Positions 18,644-28,077 of a stretch of DNA of 64,000 nt are shown here, piece by piece (positions within the stretch are counted from its first letter, which is position 1; every line of letters begins with the position of its first letter). This DNA comes from Chitinophagales bacterium. GTDB taxonomy: Bacteria; Bacteroidota; Bacteroidia; Chitinophagales; UBA2359. The notes under the pieces were generated by a model. The model made no database searches, had not been told where the DNA came from, and saw nothing but the letters and a program-made list of their open reading frames with translations. Location: assembly GCA_041392475.1 (NCBI GenBank), contig JAWKLZ010000002.1, positions 1 through 64,000 on the forward strand. The letters are read 5' to 3'. The position numbers were made by a program, and so were the translations under genes.

Positions 18644-19027
18644 CTACCACAATATTTTCACAGGATATGCCTCAAAATAAGAATCTTTTGTAATGACATG
18701 GATATCTTCTGTCATAGCTTGGGCAATAATCAACCTATCAAAAGGGTCTTTGTGGTGAAAAGGCAAAGTTAAAAGAGGCTTCAAATGTGCAAAATCAAAG
18801 TCCAATACTAGAATATTATGCCTTGCAAGCATAGATTCTAAATCTTTGAACTCTATGGAAATATCAAGCTTCTTCAAACTCAATTTGATAACCATTTCCC
18901 ATAAACTTGCTTTGCTGACAAATACTTGATTGTTATCATTGTCAATAGCCTCAATTGCTTTGGATGATAATTGTCTATTGCCTTCAATGTACCAAATCAA
19001 GGCGTGTGTGTCTATCAATACATTCAT
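18644..19027 (-). CDS. vapC: PIN-domain toxin of a VapBC-type pair
   Basis: This 127-residue PIN ribonuclease has its acidic metal-binding residues in place: Asp6 (LIDTHALIW), Glu44 (SLWEM), Asp94/Asp97 (KDPFDRLI.AQA) and Asp115 (TKD). Toxins of this family cleave RNA, often tRNA. The start codon is two bases after the antitoxin stop, so the two are translated as a unit. It belongs to the short-PIN subgroup paired with DUF2281-type antitoxins. Confidence 0.9.
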   Translation of the reverse strand: MNVLIDTHALIWYIEGNRQLSSKAIEAIDNDNNQVFVSKASLWEMVIKLSLKKLDISIEFKDLESMLARHNILVLDFDFAHLKPLLTLPFHHKDPFDRLIIAQAMTEDIHVITKDSYFEAYPVKILW

Positions 19028-19029
19028 TG

Positions 19030-19263
19030 CTACATATATTCTTTAAAGTCCTCCAAAGGTGCATCAAAATCATCTGATACATAAGTAAATGTGCCTTTTC
19101 CAAAACCAAATTTTCGTTTAGTGGTATTGGTTGTGGCTTGTTCTTTAGACTTTGGTAAGGCTGTCGAACTATCAATTATCACCTGCAATGCTGCCAACAA
19201 ATCTACATCTTCAATTTGAGCGATTTTTTGATGAAGCACTGCTTTTAAGCTTAAAGTTGTCAT
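19030..19263 (-). CDS. DUF2281-like antitoxin of the VapC pair
   Basis: This 77-residue protein is directly upstream of vapC. Its N-terminal helix region (LHQKIAQIEDVDLLAALQVIID) resembles the dimerising, DNA-binding part. The C-terminal tail DDFDAPLEDFKEYM is the signature end of DUF2281 antitoxins, which inserts into the PIN active site. It should also repress its own promoter. Confidence 0.85.
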   Translation of the reverse strand: MTTLSLKAVLHQKIAQIEDVDLLAALQVIIDSSTALPKSKEQATTNTTKRKFGFGKGTFTYVSDDFDAPLEDFKEYM

Positions 19264-19325
19264 ACTTTATGTGTTTTAGTGAAGAAACAAAATAAGTTGT
19301 GGATTGGTTTCTTCTAAAACCCTAA

Positions 19326-19566
19326 AAAAGTAAAGGGCAAAAGGATAGACCTCACCCATCCTACATCTGACATCCGAAAAATACAAGCCGATATAATCGA
19401 AGAGAAGGAAATTGAACCTTTTCAAGTGGGCCCATACAAGGTGGATCTCCACAAAGCATTTCTTAGAAATTGGCGGAAAGAGTTTGATTTGAGTCTTTCG
19501 TTTGATGAAATTTGGGAGGTGAGGGAGAGGTGTATTGGGGAATTGGAGAAAAGGAATTGTAATTGA
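19326..19566 (+). pseudogene. Duplicated 3' end of the transglutaminase-like gene
   Basis: About 240 bases repeat the end of the gene at 17747-18430 (matching 18190-18430) at roughly 88-90 percent identity by eye. The frame stays open through 80 codons to the same TGT AAT TGA end, but there is no start codon and a stop lies just upstream. The missing catalytic Cys and His mean it cannot be active. Confidence 0.85.
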
Positions 19567-19677
19567 AGGGGGAAAGTTGAGAAGGCTTGATTGGAGGGGA
19601 TTATCGTTGATAGAAAAATAAATCATGTTTTTGAATCTTTGAGTAACAATGATTTTAATTAAATGAATATTTATTGA

Positions 19678-19685
19678 TAACTTTG
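19678..19685 (+). promoter_or_regulatory. Possible -7 promoter element of the ATPase-DUF4435 gene
   Basis: TAACTTTG matches the TAnnTTTG Bacteroidota -7 consensus, 63 bases before the start codon. No good -33 element is seen. Confidence 0.35.
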
Positions 19686-19748
19686 CAATATTACTTTTGT
19701 TAATGTATAGAAATAATTATTCTTTCATTTTTTATCAGAAAATAAAAT

Positions 19749-21347
19749 ATGTCTTTCAACATAACATTTCCAAATAGAACAGGGACTAACGAAAATGAGA
19801 TTCTTGAAACTGAAAACAACATTGTCTTAATAGGCTCAAATGGAGCAGGAAAATCTCGATTGGGTGTTTGGATAGAACAGCAACTTCAAAATCAAGTAAC
19901 AGTCCACAGAATAAGTGCTCAAAAAGTTCTTAATATACCTGATTTTGCTCAATTAAAGAGTTTAGAGGAGGCAGAAAAAGGCTTACGATGGGGAAGGTTT
20001 GACCAAATTGCAGCTATTGGTAGGAAAATGGCTGACAGGTGGGGGGGTAAGCCCGCAACATTTCTATTAAATGATTACGATAAACTCTTATCGCTGCTAT
20101 TCGCTAAAAATTCAGAGCGAAATAGGCAACATACTCAACAAACCCGTGAATCAGAAGGGTATATACCAGTTCCAGATTCGCCTATAGATGTAATTATTAG
20201 GATTTGGTCATTCATTATGCCACATAGACAAATTATTTTTGATGATAGTAAAGTCTTAGTGAAAAAAGAAGGAGGACCTGATTACCATGGTAAAGAAATG
20301 AGCGACGGAGAAAGAGTTGTACTCTATTTAATAGGTCAATGTTTATGCGCTCCTGAAAATTCAGTATTAATAATTGATGAGCCTGAAATTCACCTTCATA
20401 AATCGTTGGTTGATAAACTTTGGAATAAAATTGAAGAGCTATCACAAAACAAGCTACTTATTTACATTACACATGACTTAGACTTTGCTTCGTCAAGGGC
20501 AGATGCACATAAATTTTGGATTAAAAATTACAATGGTAATGACTTATGGGAATGGGATGATGTACCAACTGATGAAAATTTGCCTGATGGATTGATACTC
20601 GAAATTATAGGGAATAGAAAAAATGTAATCTTTACTGAAGGGGACAATGGCAGTTTGGATACTACTGTATATCAACTTGTATATCCTGAACATCACATTA
20701 TACCAAGAGGTGGAGGTGAGAAAGTAATTGAATCGACAAAAGCACTTCGTGCTAATACAAGCATCCATCATTTAAATACATTCGGCTTAATTGATAGTGA
20801 CTACAAGGAAGAAGAGGAAAAAGCAGCTTTATTAACACATGGAATATTTACAATACCCGTTGCAGAAATCGAAAGCCTTTTTTGTTTAGAGTCTATACTT
20901 AGAATAATGGCTGACCATTTAGAGTTGAATGCTGACCAAAAAGTAAATGAAGTCATTGATTTCTTATGCACTTCTCTCAATAACGAATTTGACACTCAAG
21001 TATCTTCAAAAGTTGAAAAAATAGTTGAGTATAAACTTGGTGCATATTCTAAAGAAAGTCATACCCAGCAGGGCATCGAGGACGGATTACAAACCACTTT
21101 AGGGAGAATAGATATTGCTTCAATCTACGCTGAAACTGAAACAGTTTACAGAGAAGCTATTAACCAGAGAGATATTCAAAAATTGCTCTTAATTTATAAT
21201 AGAAAGAGTCTTCCCGACAGAATATCATCAATTTTTGGTTTAAGGAATGGGCAATATGGGAAACTACTAATTAGACTTTTAAAAGGCTCAAGAAAAACTG
21301 AATTGATTGAAGCACTAAAAGAAAAATTACCGATAATAAATGAATAA
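19749..21347 (+). CDS. AAA ATPase fused to DUF4435 (TOPRIM-like); candidate defence effector
   Basis: This is a 532-residue protein. The N-terminal half is an ABC/SMC-like ATPase: Walker A GSNGAGKS (29-36), signature MSDGERV (184-190), Walker B VLIIDEPEIH (206-215) and switch His in ITHD (His242). The C-terminal half matches DUF4435, a TOPRIM-related domain: NVIFTEGDNG (Glu297), GLIDSD (Asp349, Asp351) and VAEIE near 371-375. This ATPase plus TOPRIM/DUF4435 build is known from OLD-family nucleases and from PARIS (AriA ATPase, AriB DUF4435) anti-phage systems. Here both parts are in one chain. There is no partner gene on either side. An anti-phage role is inferred from architecture and the accessory surroundings. 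Confidence 0.8.
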   Translation: MSFNITFPNRTGTNENEILETENNIVLIGSNGAGKSRLGVWIEQQLQNQVTVHRISAQKVLNIPDFAQLKSLEEAEKGLRWGRFDQIAAIGRKMADRWGGKPATFLLNDYDKLLSLLFAKNSERNRQHTQQTRESEGYIPVPDSPIDVIIRIWSFIMPHRQIIFDDSKVLVKKEGGPDYHGKEMSDGERVVLYLIGQCLCAPENSVLIIDEPEIHLHKSLVDKLWNKIEELSQNKLLIYITHDLDFASSRADAHKFWIKNYNGNDLWEWDDVPTDENLPDGLILEIIGNRKNVIFTEGDNGSLDTTVYQLVYPEHHIIPRGGGEKVIESTKALRANTSIHHLNTFGLIDSDYKEEEEKAALLTHGIFTIPVAEIESLFCLESILRIMADHLELNADQKVNEVIDFLCTSLNNEFDTQVSSKVEKIVEYKLGAYSKESHTQQGIEDGLQTTLGRIDIASIYAETETVYREAINQRDIQKLLLIYNRKSLPDRISSIFGLRNGQYGKLLIRLLKGSRKTELIEALKEKLPIINE

Positions 21348-21362
21348 TCCCATAGAGATTGA

Positions 21363-21440
21363 ACATCAATAGAAATACCTCTGATATCACAGATGCTTAT
21401 GAGTTTCATACTCATAAATTTGCTATTGATGTCCTTTTTA
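21363..21440 (+). terminator. Nested hairpin terminator after the ATPase-DUF4435 gene
   Basis: Outer arms acatcaatag and ctattgatgt enclose an inner perfect hairpin (ttatgagt / actcataa with a 5-base loop). A T-rich tail follows the right outer arm. Confidence 0.6.
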
Positions 21441-21539
21441 AATAACTATCATGTTTCAATAATTATCCAAAAAAAACTCCCCCCTCCCCAAAGGATTCCT
21501 CCAATTTAATTGTCTAAAGAAGAAATCAACTTCTAAAAA

Positions 21540-24500
21540 ATGAAACAAATTTTACTTCTGTTGACAATTTGTCTTTGCTTTGTCCTATCTCAAACCGTTC
21601 ATGCTCAAACCGTTTGCCCCGACCCCTTACCTGATAACTACAACACTACTACTCCAGGCTGTACAATTTGTGATTTTCCCTTCACAGGTAGTAATTATGA
21701 TTACACTGTCTCAGGGGTAATAGCTAATGGAGATTATGGATGTGGAAACCTCATCTGGGACAACGACCAATTCTTTGTTTTCATCGCCAACGACCCTTGC
21801 GTTTCCTTCACCGTAGATGCCTACAACTGCAATGCCAATACAGTTCCTCCATTTTTGGTGGGATTGCAGGGATTTATCTTTGATTTGGCTCTGACAACTA
21901 CCTACGACTGCCATTTAGGATGCTGTATGGGCGGACCTGGAGGGTCAGGCTGCGATGCCGATAGTCCAGCTTTTACGATTGCAACTTGTGGATTAACGGT
22001 CGGAACGGCCTATTACTTAATCATTGACGGATGTGCTGGCTCGGAATGTGATTATACCGTAAGTGCAACAGGAACACAAGGCGGAGATTTCGTCACCATT
22101 TCACCGACAGGCCCTTTCTGTACCGATGAAGGCATGGTGACATTGGAAGGAAGCCCTGCAACGGGTTCGACAGGAACAGGTGTTTGGACAGGAGATGTCA
22201 ATGCCAATGGGGAGTTTGACGCAACTGCTTTGGGCGCAGGCAACTATTCCGCAACTTACACTTTCACGAATACCTATGGTTGTGAAGGAGACCAAACCCT
22301 GAATTTTGTGATTGGAGAACCTCCTGTGGTCAGCATTGACCCTGTCAATCCACTTTGCACCAACAGTCTTGCCTTCAATCTAAGCGCCTCACCAGTTGGA
22401 GGTACTTGGGGAGGAGTCACGACGGATGGCGTTTTCGCTCCTGCCATTATAGGTACTGGTAATCATAGCGTTACCTACACAGTAGTCGATGGAGGATGTG
22501 TGGTTACCGAAGAGATTTTTATCACCGTCAATGCAAATCCTATTGTAGATATTGGACCTCTTAGCAGTTTCATTTGCGCTCAAGACGAAGCAGTCGACCT
22601 CATAGCGACACCAGCAGGAGGGATTTGGAGTGGCAATGTAAATGCGAATGGAACCATCAACCCCGCTTTGGGAGAAGGCTCTTATTCGGCAACCTATACC
22701 TTTACCGATGCCAACAATTGCTCAGGTTCTGACATCATCAATTTTGACATATTCCCTGCTCCAACAGTAGAAATTCTTCCTCAAGCATCTCTTTGTCAAG
22801 GTGATACCATTACAGCTTTGATAGGTATTCCCGATGGAGGTATTTGGGCGGGAGATGTAAACGAAAACGGAGAAATTGACCCTGCCATTTTGGGCGAAGG
22901 AGATTTTGTTGCAATGTATGAGATTACAGACTCCAATGGTTGTACAGGTACTGCAAATCTGGACTTTACGATATTTCCTTTACCGATTGTAGAAATAACA
23001 CCTCTTGATACCGTCTGCCAAAACGACCCAATAACTACTTTGACTGTCTCACTAGAAGGAGGTACTTGGAGTGGAAATGTAGATGAAAACGGAGGTTTTG
23101 ACCCCGCCATTTTGGGCGCAGGAGATTTTACAGCCATCTATGAATACACCGATGAAAACGCTTGTAGCAACAGCGATACATTGGATTTTACCATTCAACC
23201 GATACCTATTGTTTCCATTGAAGCGGTTGGAATATTTTGTGAAGATGACGGAGTTGTTCTTTTGACCGCCAATCCCACAGGAGGCGTTTGGAAAGGTGCT
23301 ATTTCGGAAACGGGCGAGTTCGACCCACAAATTGCAGGTATCGGCACACACACAATTACCTACACTTTTACCGATTCTTTTGGCTGCGCCGAAATGGACG
23401 AAATCAGTATTGAAGTATTTGCCAATCCTATTGTTACTTTTCTTTCGCCAAGCGAATATTGCCCAATAGATGAACTCCTTCAATTGGAGGCAGAACCCAT
23501 TGGAGGAACTTGGAGTGGAGATGTGGACTCCAATGGTGAAATCAATCCCAACCTTTTGGGTGCAGGTGATTTTACTGCAATATATACCTTCGCCGATTCC
23601 AATAACTGTACTGCTACCAATAGCCTTCAATTCACCATTTTTGCAGAACCGACCATCACCTTCGACAATACAGGTCCTTGGTGCTTGGAAGCATCTGCCC
23701 AAACCATTGTAGCAGAACCCAGTGGAGGGATTTTTTCGGGCGCAGCAGACCCAACAGGCGAAGTCGTGCCGCAAGATTTGGGCGCAGGTTTTCACGATGT
23801 CAATTACCTATTTACAGACGAAAATGGCTGCATAACAGACACGACCTTTGCCATTGAAGTATCTGCAACGGTCACGATTCAGATTGATTCCTTGCCTCCT
23901 TTGTGTTCGGATGGCGCAGTGGTGCAGCTTTCTGCCAATCCGACAGGAGGAACATGGAGCGGAGCAGCAAGCGCAACAGGCGAAGTTGACCCCGTTGCCT
24001 TGGGAGTTGGCTCACATACAGTCACCTATGAAGTCACCGATGCGGACGGATGTATGTTTAGTGGTGAGCGAAATATTGAAGTAATCGCCCCTACCAACAT
24101 CGAATTTTTGTCCACCGAACCCTTTTGTTTGGAAGACGTGACCACGATTGTAGAAGCCACTCCAACAGGCGGTTTATGGTCGGGCGATGTCAATGAGTTT
24201 GGCGAATTTAATCCCACAACGCTCGGTTCGGGCGTTCACGATGCCACCTACACCTACACCGATTTTGCAGGTTGTGTGACCACTGAATCTTTCACTTTCA
24301 CCATTGCAGAACCTTTGGAAATTGTATTTGACGACAGCGTTTTTTGTCAAAGCGAAACAGGTTTGGTGACTTTAAATGCTTCTCCTTCAAATGGCACTTG
24401 GTCGGGAGACATCGTTTCACCAAATGGTGAAATCGACCCTTCAATCCTTGATTTGGGAGAATATGTTGTCACCTATACGGCGCTTCAATTGCCTGAAGGT

Positions 24501-27500
24501 TGCAGCGTTTCGGAAGACCTTACGGTTTCGATTATTGGCGTGACGGATTTGGAGATTGTGGGCGATACCAGTTTTTGCCAAACATCGGGCATCCAAACTT
24601 TCACGGCTACGCCATCGGGAGGTACTTGGAGTGGAGTAGCCGATGCGTTGGGCAATGTGGATGTTTCTGCACTTTCAGTAGGCACGCACGAAGTGATTTA
24701 TACGGCAACTTCTGACGAAGGCTGTGTTTCGACTGTCAGTCAAGAAATCACCATTGCTGCTCCACCAACTGCCAATCTTTCTGGAAGTCCTACGATGTGT
24801 GAAGGGGACGAGGCAAATTTGGAAATTGTATTGACGGGAATCGCTCCCTGGACGGTCACCTATACTTTGGAGGGCGGTACCGAAACGTCTTTTACGATTG
24901 ACAGCAGCCCCTATGAATGGACGGTCAATCAGGGCGGTGAATATGTTTTGGTAAGTGTGGAAGATGCCAATGGATGTGCTGATTCGGCAATCGGAACAGC
25001 AACGATGACAGAATTGCCTCCTTTGCAGCTTGTCAATATTTCGAGCAACTGCAATGGCACAAATACAGGTTTTATTGTGCAATTTGAAATCATAGGTGGC
25101 GACCCTGCAAGCTATACCGTGTCGGGAATTGCAGGAAATCTTAGTTCGGACGCACCTTATGTTTTTACGAGCGAAGACATTCCAACGGGCGACACCGCCA
25201 ATTTTACGGTCAGTGACGACAGCCCTTGTGACGACATCAGCGATGCGGTGACGGTTTTGGATTGTTCTTGTGAGACAGATGCGGGGAGTTTGCAAGTCGA
25301 TGGTTTTGAAGTCTGTGTAACCGAAACGGTAACAGTTTTTCACAATGCGGATGAGTTTCTGGACGAGAATGACACGCTGCTGTTTGTGCTGTATGCTGGT
25401 ACACCCAACAATGTAGAGACGGTTTTGGTGCTGACAGACGGAACGACTTTTGGTTTTGACGATGCCTTAATGGATGCAGGTGTGACCTATTACATTGCAG
25501 CGGTTGCAGGGGATGGCGACCTGATTGATGGAATTGATTTGGGGGATTCGTGTTTGGATTATTCGACAGGAATTCCTGTGCTTTTCAATGCCTTGCCTAC
25601 GGCATCGCTTGGCGCAGACCAAACGATTTGTGAAGGTGACGAAGTGACTTTTGTTTTGGAATTGGAGGGCGAAGCTCCTTTTACGGTGACGCTCAATGGT
25701 GGAATTGTCTTGACGGATATTCCGAACGGGCATGAATACACCATCAGCCCTACCGAAAATACAACGATTGAAGTGGAAATGGTATCGGACGCAAATTGTG
25801 AGGACATTTCGACCAATCAAGTGAGTATTACCGTCAATACACCGCCATCAGCAGAACTCACGCCAGAGGTGAATATCTGCAATACCGACCAAAACAACGA
25901 CCCTACGACTTTGAATTTGAACGATTTAATCACTAGTGGAGATGCCACGGGAACTTGGGTGGATTTGGACGCTTCGGGCGCAATCGGCACATTGCCCAAC
26001 TTGGACTTCAATGGTGTAACGGCTGGCGACTATACCTTTGAATATACAACAGCAATAGCTCAAGCTCCTTGTACAGATGTTTCTTATGTGATTACGGTGC
26101 AGGTCAATGATTGTTCTTGTCCTGATGTCAGCACTTTGGGCGCAGGTCCATTCTGCAATGACAATGCTACTTTGGATTTGGCGACCATCACTTCTACAAG
26201 CGAACTTGGAACTTGGACCATCACGAATGCTCCTGCCAATGCTACCGCCACGATTACAGACAATACCTTCAATGGAGACGGTTCAGTGACAGGTGATTAT
26301 GAACTGACTTTCACTTTGACGGAAACACCTCCTGCGGGCTGCCCAGGCAATTCTGTTCAAACGATTTCGATTGCGGCAGTGGTCAGTGCAGGTACTATTT
26401 CGGAGGCGATTCAGATTTGCAATGATGGAGTGGAATTGGATTTGTTGGAGCAATTGACAGACGCAACGATTGGCGGAACTTGGACAGATGTTTCTGCAAA
26501 TCCTGCAACGGGCTTCTTAAATGGTGGTATTTTGACCACCGAAAATATTGCAAGTGGCACCTACAATTTTGTGTATGAAGTGGCAGCGGATGCGCCTTGT
26601 TTGGGAGATAGTGAGGAGGTCGTGGTCGAAATAGACAATCCTGTGAGTGCGGGTTCTTTGCTGCAAAATGTGGCTTTGTGTGACGGTACAGATACAACGG
26701 TGAATTTGTTTGACTTGATTGAAAACTTTGACTTGGGTGGCACTTGGACGGATGTTTCACCGAGTCCTGCAAGCGGCTTCAATGCGAATGGTGAACTGAC
26801 TGTCAGTAGCTTGGATAGTGGAACGTATCTGTTTGAATATGCCGTGAACAGCAATGGAATCTGTACAAATGAGCAAGTGACGGTGGAGGTGAGAATGGAC
26901 GAAACGCCGATTGCGGATGCAGGGGAAACGAGTCTTTTGACCTGTGATGAGCCGACTGCAATGATTGGAGGAACAGGCTCTTCAACGGGCGCAAACATTA
27001 TTTATTTATGGTCGGGAAATGTGGAGGATTCGATTGCCGCCACGACAATGACCAATTTTTCAGGCATTTATACGCTTACCGTAACGGATTCGCAAACAGG
27101 TTGTGCGGCTACAGATTCGGTGACGATTACACAAGAAGGGGCAATTCCTATTTTGTCGGCTGTTGCTTTTGAGGTGAGTTGTTTTGGGGTGAGTGATGGA
27201 CGGATTGAAGTGGAAAGCGTGACAAGTGGAGTTGAGCCTTTTCAGTATTCACTGGATGGAGACGAATTGGGTGAGCAAACAGTATTTGAGGGTTTGGAAG
27301 CGGGAAGCCATACGGTAGAGGTGGTGGATGCGAATGGCTGTACGGACGCTTTGACTTTTGAGATTGTAGAACCCGAAGAATTGACGGTTTCATTGGTATT
27401 GAATGTGGCTTCTAATGTGATACAATTGGGCGATAGTGTGCAAATTGTTCCGACATTGGCGGGTGCATTTTCTGAATTTAATTGGACTCCTTTGGGCGGT

Positions 27501-27947
27501 TTTGAGGCTTGTGATGTGGCATTGGATTCGGTGGCTTGTTTGAATCCGTGGGTGCAGCCAACTGAAAACACAACTTATATGCTTTCTATTGCAGATGAAA
27601 CGGGCTGTACGGCTGCTGCAAGCATTGATGTGTTGGTAGAAACGGAAGTGAAGGTAATTGTGCCTACTGCTTTTTCTCCAAATGGCGATGGCATCAACGA
27701 TGAACTCCGCCTTTTTGCCAATTCAAGTGTGTCTCAGGTTCAAACGTTTATGATTTTTGACCGATGGGGCGAGAAGGTGTTTGAACAAAACAATTTTGAC
27801 CCGAATGATGACGCTGCTGTTGTAGCTTGGGATGGTGTGTATAAGGGCAAGGAAATGGGGATTGGGGTGTTTGTGTTTTATGCAATGGTGGAGTTTCGAG
27901 ATGGGAGTTTTGGGGAGTTTCAGGGGAATGTGAGTTTGGTGAGGTAG
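21540..27947 (+). CDS. Giant repetitive surface protein with gliding-type (T9SS type B) C-terminal domain
   Basis: This 2135-residue protein has a signal peptide (MKQILLLLTICLCFVLSQTVHAQ) and an N-terminal cysteine-rich domain. About ten PKD/Ig-like repeats of 75-80 residues follow, each with (T/I)P.GG.WSG.(V/A)...GE.(D/N)P..LG.G.....Y..TD..GC. Later modules are more diverged. A SprB-type repeat (SCFGVSDGRIEVES ... GLEAGSHTVEVVDANGC) precedes the end. The last 100 residues are the gliding-associated CHU_C domain (VPTAFSPNGDGINDEL ... FDRWGEKVFE ... WDG.YKGKEM..GVFVFY). It should leave the cell by type IX secretion and sit on the surface as an adhesin. The C-terminal third changes to more TTG/GTG-rich codon use, but the frame is intact. 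Confidence 0.92.
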   Translation: MKQILLLLTICLCFVLSQTVHAQTVCPDPLPDNYNTTTPGCTICDFPFTGSNYDYTVSGVIANGDYGCGNLIWDNDQFFVFIANDPCVSFTVDAYNCNANTVPPFLVGLQGFIFDLALTTTYDCHLGCCMGGPGGSGCDADSPAFTIATCGLTVGTAYYLIIDGCAGSECDYTVSATGTQGGDFVTISPTGPFCTDEGMVTLEGSPATGSTGTGVWTGDVNANGEFDATALGAGNYSATYTFTNTYGCEGDQTLNFVIGEPPVVSIDPVNPLCTNSLAFNLSASPVGGTWGGVTTDGVFAPAIIGTGNHSVTYTVVDGGCVVTEEIFITVNANPIVDIGPLSSFICAQDEAVDLIATPAGGIWSGNVNANGTINPALGEGSYSATYTFTDANNCSGSDIINFDIFPAPTVEILPQASLCQGDTITALIGIPDGGIWAGDVNENGEIDPAILGEGDFVAMYEITDSNGCTGTANLDFTIFPLPIVEITPLDTVCQNDPITTLTVSLEGGTWSGNVDENGGFDPAILGAGDFTAIYEYTDENACSNSDTLDFTIQPIPIVSIEAVGIFCEDDGVVLLTANPTGGVWKGAISETGEFDPQIAGIGTHTITYTFTDSFGCAEMDEISIEVFANPIVTFLSPSEYCPIDELLQLEAEPIGGTWSGDVDSNGEINPNLLGAGDFTAIYTFADSNNCTATNSLQFTIFAEPTITFDNTGPWCLEASAQTIVAEPSGGIFSGAADPTGEVVPQDLGAGFHDVNYLFTDENGCITDTTFAIEVSATVTIQIDSLPPLCSDGAVVQLSANPTGGTWSGAASATGEVDPVALGVGSHTVTYEVTDADGCMFSGERNIEVIAPTNIEFLSTEPFCLEDVTTIVEATPTGGLWSGDVNEFGEFNPTTLGSGVHDATYTYTDFAGCVTTESFTFTIAEPLEIVFDDSVFCQSETGLVTLNASPSNGTWSGDIVSPNGEIDPSILDLGEYVVTYTALQLPEGCSVSEDLTVSIIGVTDLEIVGDTSFCQTSGIQTFTATPSGGTWSGVADALGNVDVSALSVGTHEVIYTATSDEGCVSTVSQEITIAAPPTANLSGSPTMCEGDEANLEIVLTGIAPWTVTYTLEGGTETSFTIDSSPYEWTVNQGGEYVLVSVEDANGCADSAIGTATMTELPPLQLVNISSNCNGTNTGFIVQFEIIGGDPASYTVSGIAGNLSSDAPYVFTSEDIPTGDTANFTVSDDSPCDDISDAVTVLDCSCETDAGSLQVDGFEVCVTETVTVFHNADEFLDENDTLLFVLYAGTPNNVETVLVLTDGTTFGFDDALMDAGVTYYIAAVAGDGDLIDGIDLGDSCLDYSTGIPVLFNALPTASLGADQTICEGDEVTFVLELEGEAPFTVTLNGGIVLTDIPNGHEYTISPTENTTIEVEMVSDANCEDISTNQVSITVNTPPSAELTPEVNICNTDQNNDPTTLNLNDLITSGDATGTWVDLDASGAIGTLPNLDFNGVTAGDYTFEYTTAIAQAPCTDVSYVITVQVNDCSCPDVSTLGAGPFCNDNATLDLATITSTSELGTWTITNAPANATATITDNTFNGDGSVTGDYELTFTLTETPPAGCPGNSVQTISIAAVVSAGTISEAIQICNDGVELDLLEQLTDATIGGTWTDVSANPATGFLNGGILTTENIASGTYNFVYEVAADAPCLGDSEEVVVEIDNPVSAGSLLQNVALCDGTDTTVNLFDLIENFDLGGTWTDVSPSPASGFNANGELTVSSLDSGTYLFEYAVNSNGICTNEQVTVEVRMDETPIADAGETSLLTCDEPTAMIGGTGSSTGANIIYLWSGNVEDSIAATTMTNFSGIYTLTVTDSQTGCAATDSVTITQEGAIPILSAVAFEVSCFGVSDGRIEVESVTSGVEPFQYSLDGDELGEQTVFEGLEAGSHTVEVVDANGCTDALTFEIVEPEELTVSLVLNVASNVIQLGDSVQIVPTLAGAFSEFNWTPLGGFEACDVALDSVACLNPWVQPTENTTYMLSIADETGCTAAASIDVLVETEVKVIVPTAFSPNGDGINDELRLFANSSVSQVQTFMIFDRWGEKVFEQNNFDPNDDAAVVAWDGVYKGKEMGIGVFVFYAMVEFRDGSFGEFQGNVSLVR

Positions 27948-28077
27948 GGATTACCGTCGAAATTAGAGTGTGGGTCGTCCTGAAAAAAGTTTACACTTAA
28001 AAAATATGTACTGAAATAGAGTTACGGTCAAAAAACCGTCCTAAATTGGGGTGACAGTGGTAAAATAAAAGAAAAAA

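Noticed and set aside
19567..19748. Retron or other RNA element ahead of the ATPase-DUF4435 gene
   Set aside because: No reverse transcriptase is nearby and no paired msr/msd-like repeat structure is visible in these 180 bases.
24675..25343. 222-residue and other long frames opposite the giant surface protein
   Set aside because: Repetitive, biased antisense frames of a clear coding sequence.
27948..28077. Possible insertion-sequence scar between the giant protein and M20 gene
   Set aside because: The stretch has some IS-end-like words but no matching inverted partner or flanking duplication could be found.
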